Positions 6,585 to 7,960 of a stretch of DNA of 7,960 nucleotides are shown in pieces; the first letter of the stretch is position 1; every line of letters starts with the position of its first letter. The stretch is from a candidate division Zixibacteria bacterium 4484_93. Lineage in GTDB: Bacteria > UBP14 > UBA6098 > 4484-93. The notes beneath the pieces were generated by a model, which was given only the letters and a program-made list of their open reading frames with translations, was not told the origin of the DNA and did no database searches. The stretch covers positions 1 through 7,960 of the forward strand of contig NATO01000054.1 in NCBI GenBank assembly GCA_002085385.1, written 5' to 3'. The position numbers and the translations under genes are program-made.

Positions 6585-6822
6585 ACCCAGAAGAGGTCAC
6601 GAGACAAGGAGGAGGAAACCCTGCCGGTTCTGCCAGAACCCATCCTTAGAGATAGACTACAAGAACATTGAACTCCTGAGACAGTTCGTCTCGGAGAGGG
6701 GGAAGATCAAGGCTCGCAGGGTTACGGGCACCTGTGCCAGACACCAGAGGAAACTCGCCATCGCTATAAAGAGAGCCCGCTTCCTCGGACTACTCCCCTA
6801 CCATGTCTATGTCTATAGATAA
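6565..6822 (+). CDS. rpsR: Small-subunit ribosomal protein S18, zinc-binding type
   Basis: This 85-residue basic protein is S18, the partner of S6 on 16S rRNA and the subunit thought to read the CCG in the leader motif. Diagnostic segments are IDYKNIELLRQFVSERGKI (30-48), ARRVTGTCARHQRKLA (50-65) and IKRARFLGLLPY (68-79), all strongly conserved in the family. Residues Cys20, Cys23, Cys57 and His60 (CRFC and CARH) form a probable zinc site. They make this the cysteine-containing form and not the metal-free form seen in some bacteria. The ATG lies within the end of rpsF (20-nt overlap), with GAGGAG at 6555-6560 only 4 nt upstream. Its own 3' end overlaps the next gene by 20 nt. Confidence 0.96.
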   Translation: MKKRRTKPRRGHETRRRKPCRFCQNPSLEIDYKNIELLRQFVSERGKIKARRVTGTCARHQRKLAIAIKRARFLGLLPYHVYVYR

Positions 6823-7717
6823 ACCAAAGGGAATTTACACTGTTTTTATACTCAGTATGTTTCTGCCGGTCTTATACGCTGCAGGAGTGGGCGGTGGCAT
6901 AGGAGTGGTAATCTGGGAGATAGTAGGAACAACAGCATTTGCTATATCAAGTCATTTTATGGGAGTAAAATCCGCGGTGGGTATCCTGCCGATTATGGTC
7001 GCCATTCCGTTCTCCGGATTCTTCGACTATGTCTATCTTCCGCTTCTGAACATATTTGCGGTCGGCTTCGCTATGGGGATATACACAAGGATGACGAGCA
7101 AGCCCAAAATTATCATACTTACAGGCATTGTTCCTGCAATGGTCGGAGTCGCTGTATTTGTCGGGGATCTCTCACTCCGGCTGGGGGGAATCAGAGAAGT
7201 TGTCAAATCAGAACTTCTGCCCGTTGCTTCCTACCCGCAGGAAATGGAGAAAATTGTCACAAAGGCAGCAGAGGTCACCACGGAAAGCCTGCCCGCAATG
7301 CTCACATTCTCATCCATCATAAAGGTGATTCTGGTCTACTACATAGCATCAAAACTTATAAGTTCACTCAGACCACTGCCGAGGCTTGCAAGATGGCATC
7401 TGCCAGAATGGACACTTATCATCCCTATAACAGGAGTGGTTCTCATTTCCTCCGGATATGATAGTATTATCCATATCATATCAGAGAATATACTCGTATT
7501 CTCATTACTCCTGTTCGCTATGGGAGGGGTGTTCTTTCTGGAAACCATCTTTGACAGGAAGAATGTGGCAGCAGTGAGCCGAACCATCGGATATATTGTT
7601 ATGCTCTTCTTGCAGGGGATATTTATCCCTATTCTGGCATTGGTCGGAATAAGCGATACTGCATTCAACCTTAGAAAATCCACAAAAGGAGAAGAGAATG
7701 AAGGTGATACTGCTTGA
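6803..7717 (+). CDS. DUF2232 (YybS-like) polytopic membrane protein
   Basis: The 304-residue hydrophobic protein has about eight to nine likely membrane helices, roughly at residues 11-30, 32-50, 58-75, 78-95, 102-121, 165-187, 203-219, 228-248 and 261-283. It has short charged loops and a hydrophilic C-terminal tail (290-304). It is assigned to DUF2232 from its C-terminal half: a PEW segment (HLPEWTLIIPITG, 199-211) before a helix, and a final helix with QGIFIPILALVGISDTAFNLRK (271-292), which matches the family's Gln-Gly and Gly-x-x-Asp...Arg ending. Its place between rpsR and rplI is the usual position of this family in several phyla. The molecular function is unknown. A partial resemblance to S-component-like transporters is possible, but nothing visible gives a substrate. 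The ATG at 6803 has no clear Shine-Dalgarno and lies 20 nt inside rpsR, so translation is probably coupled. A second ATG at 6809 is an alternative start. Confidence 0.82.
   Translation: MSMSIDKPKGIYTVFILSMFLPVLYAAGVGGGIGVVIWEIVGTTAFAISSHFMGVKSAVGILPIMVAIPFSGFFDYVYLPLLNIFAVGFAMGIYTRMTSKPKIIILTGIVPAMVGVAVFVGDLSLRLGGIREVVKSELLPVASYPQEMEKIVTKAAEVTTESLPAMLTFSSIIKVILVYYIASKLISSLRPLPRLARWHLPEWTLIIPITGVVLISSGYDSIIHIISENILVFSLLLFAMGGVFFLETIFDRKNVAAVSRTIGYIVMLFLQGIFIPILALVGISDTAFNLRKSTKGEENEGDTA
7684..7691 (+). promoter_or_regulatory. Ribosome binding site of rplI
   Basis: AAAAGGAG lies inside the DUF2232 coding region, 6 nt before the rplI ATG at 7698. It supports that start and the 20-nt gene overlap. 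Confidence 0.75.
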
Positions 7718-7960
7718 ACGGGTAGCCAAGCTCGGTGATGTGGGCGATGTTGTCAGTGTGAAGGATGGCTACGCCCGCAACTATCTCGTCCCAAAGGGAC
7801 TTGCCATATCGGCAACGAGGGAGAACCTCAAACAGATTGAAAAGATTAAGCGTTTCAAGGCAGGTGTCGAGGAGAAGAGGCGCTCTCGTCTGCAGGATGT
7901 CGCGGAAAAACTGGAGAATAGTTCCTGCGAGATTGTTGTCAATGCAGATGAGGAGGACCA
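7698..7960 (+). CDS. rplI: Large-subunit ribosomal protein L9, N-terminal part (cut by window end)
   Basis: The first 87 codons and two further bases are present, and the gene continues past the window. L9 binds domain V of 23S rRNA near the L1 stalk and helps keep the reading frame. Residues 1-40 are the rRNA-binding N-terminal domain, MKVILLERVAKLGDVGDVV and on. They fit the L9 signature fully: Gly13, Gly16, Val21, Gly24-Tyr25, Asn28-Tyr29-Leu30, Gly34, Ala36 and Thr40. Residues about 41-75 are the highly charged connecting helix, and the C-terminal domain is just beginning at the edge. Complete L9 is usually about 148 residues, so roughly 60 are missing. The ATG overlaps the DUF2232 gene by 20 nt and has its own ribosome binding site. 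Confidence 0.96.
   Translation, partial: MKVILLERVAKLGDVGDVVSVKDGYARNYLVPKGLAISATRENLKQIEKIKRFKAGVEEKRRSRLQDVAEKLENSSCEIVVNADEED

Overview
The window is dense bacterial coding sequence, all on the + strand, with no mobile element, tRNA, rRNA or CRISPR array. It encodes a type IV pilus retraction ATPase, a separate biotin carboxyl carrier and biotin carboxylase, and a two-transmembrane sensor kinase. Bacterial ribosomal proteins S6, S18 and L9 rule out an archaeon. Arginine codons from leuD through the kinase are mostly AGA/AGG and ATA is common for isoleucine. That bias is often seen in thermophiles and in several uncultured phyla, but I cannot name the lineage from this sequence.

Region 1 (1-6121) looks like one tightly packed transcription unit: the last 34 codons of leuC, then leuD, accB, pilT, accC and a large sensor histidine kinase. 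Junctions are 4-nt ATGA/TTGA overlaps (leuC/leuD, pilT/accC, accC/kinase), a 1-nt TAATG overlap (leuD/accB) and a 13-nt gap (accB/pilT). LeuC and LeuD form isopropylmalate isomerase of leucine synthesis. AccB and AccC are the biotin half of acetyl-CoA carboxylase. PilT sits between the two acc genes, which is the main gene-order oddity. The kinase has no response regulator in the window.

Region 2 (6122-6233) is the only real intergenic gap. It holds a good sigma70-type promoter (TTGATT, 16 bp, TATAAT) and two exact TTTTTACTT repeats spaced 21 bp apart. After these comes a leader that can fold into a basal stem covering the rpsF Shine-Dalgarno, a 9-bp hairpin, and a bulge carrying CCG. This is the architecture of the S6:S18 autoregulatory mRNA motif.

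Region 3 (6234-7960) is the ribosomal protein operon rpsF, rpsR, a DUF2232/YybS-like membrane protein gene, and rplI (cut by the window end). Each of its three junctions overlaps by exactly 20 nt. No ssb lies between rpsF and rpsR. The likely logic is autoregulation of S6/S18 at the leader, with the downstream genes translationally coupled.

I found no clear evidence for a wholly new system. The items most worth following up are pilT inside accBC, the coupled orphan kinase, and the rpsF leader and promoter architecture.
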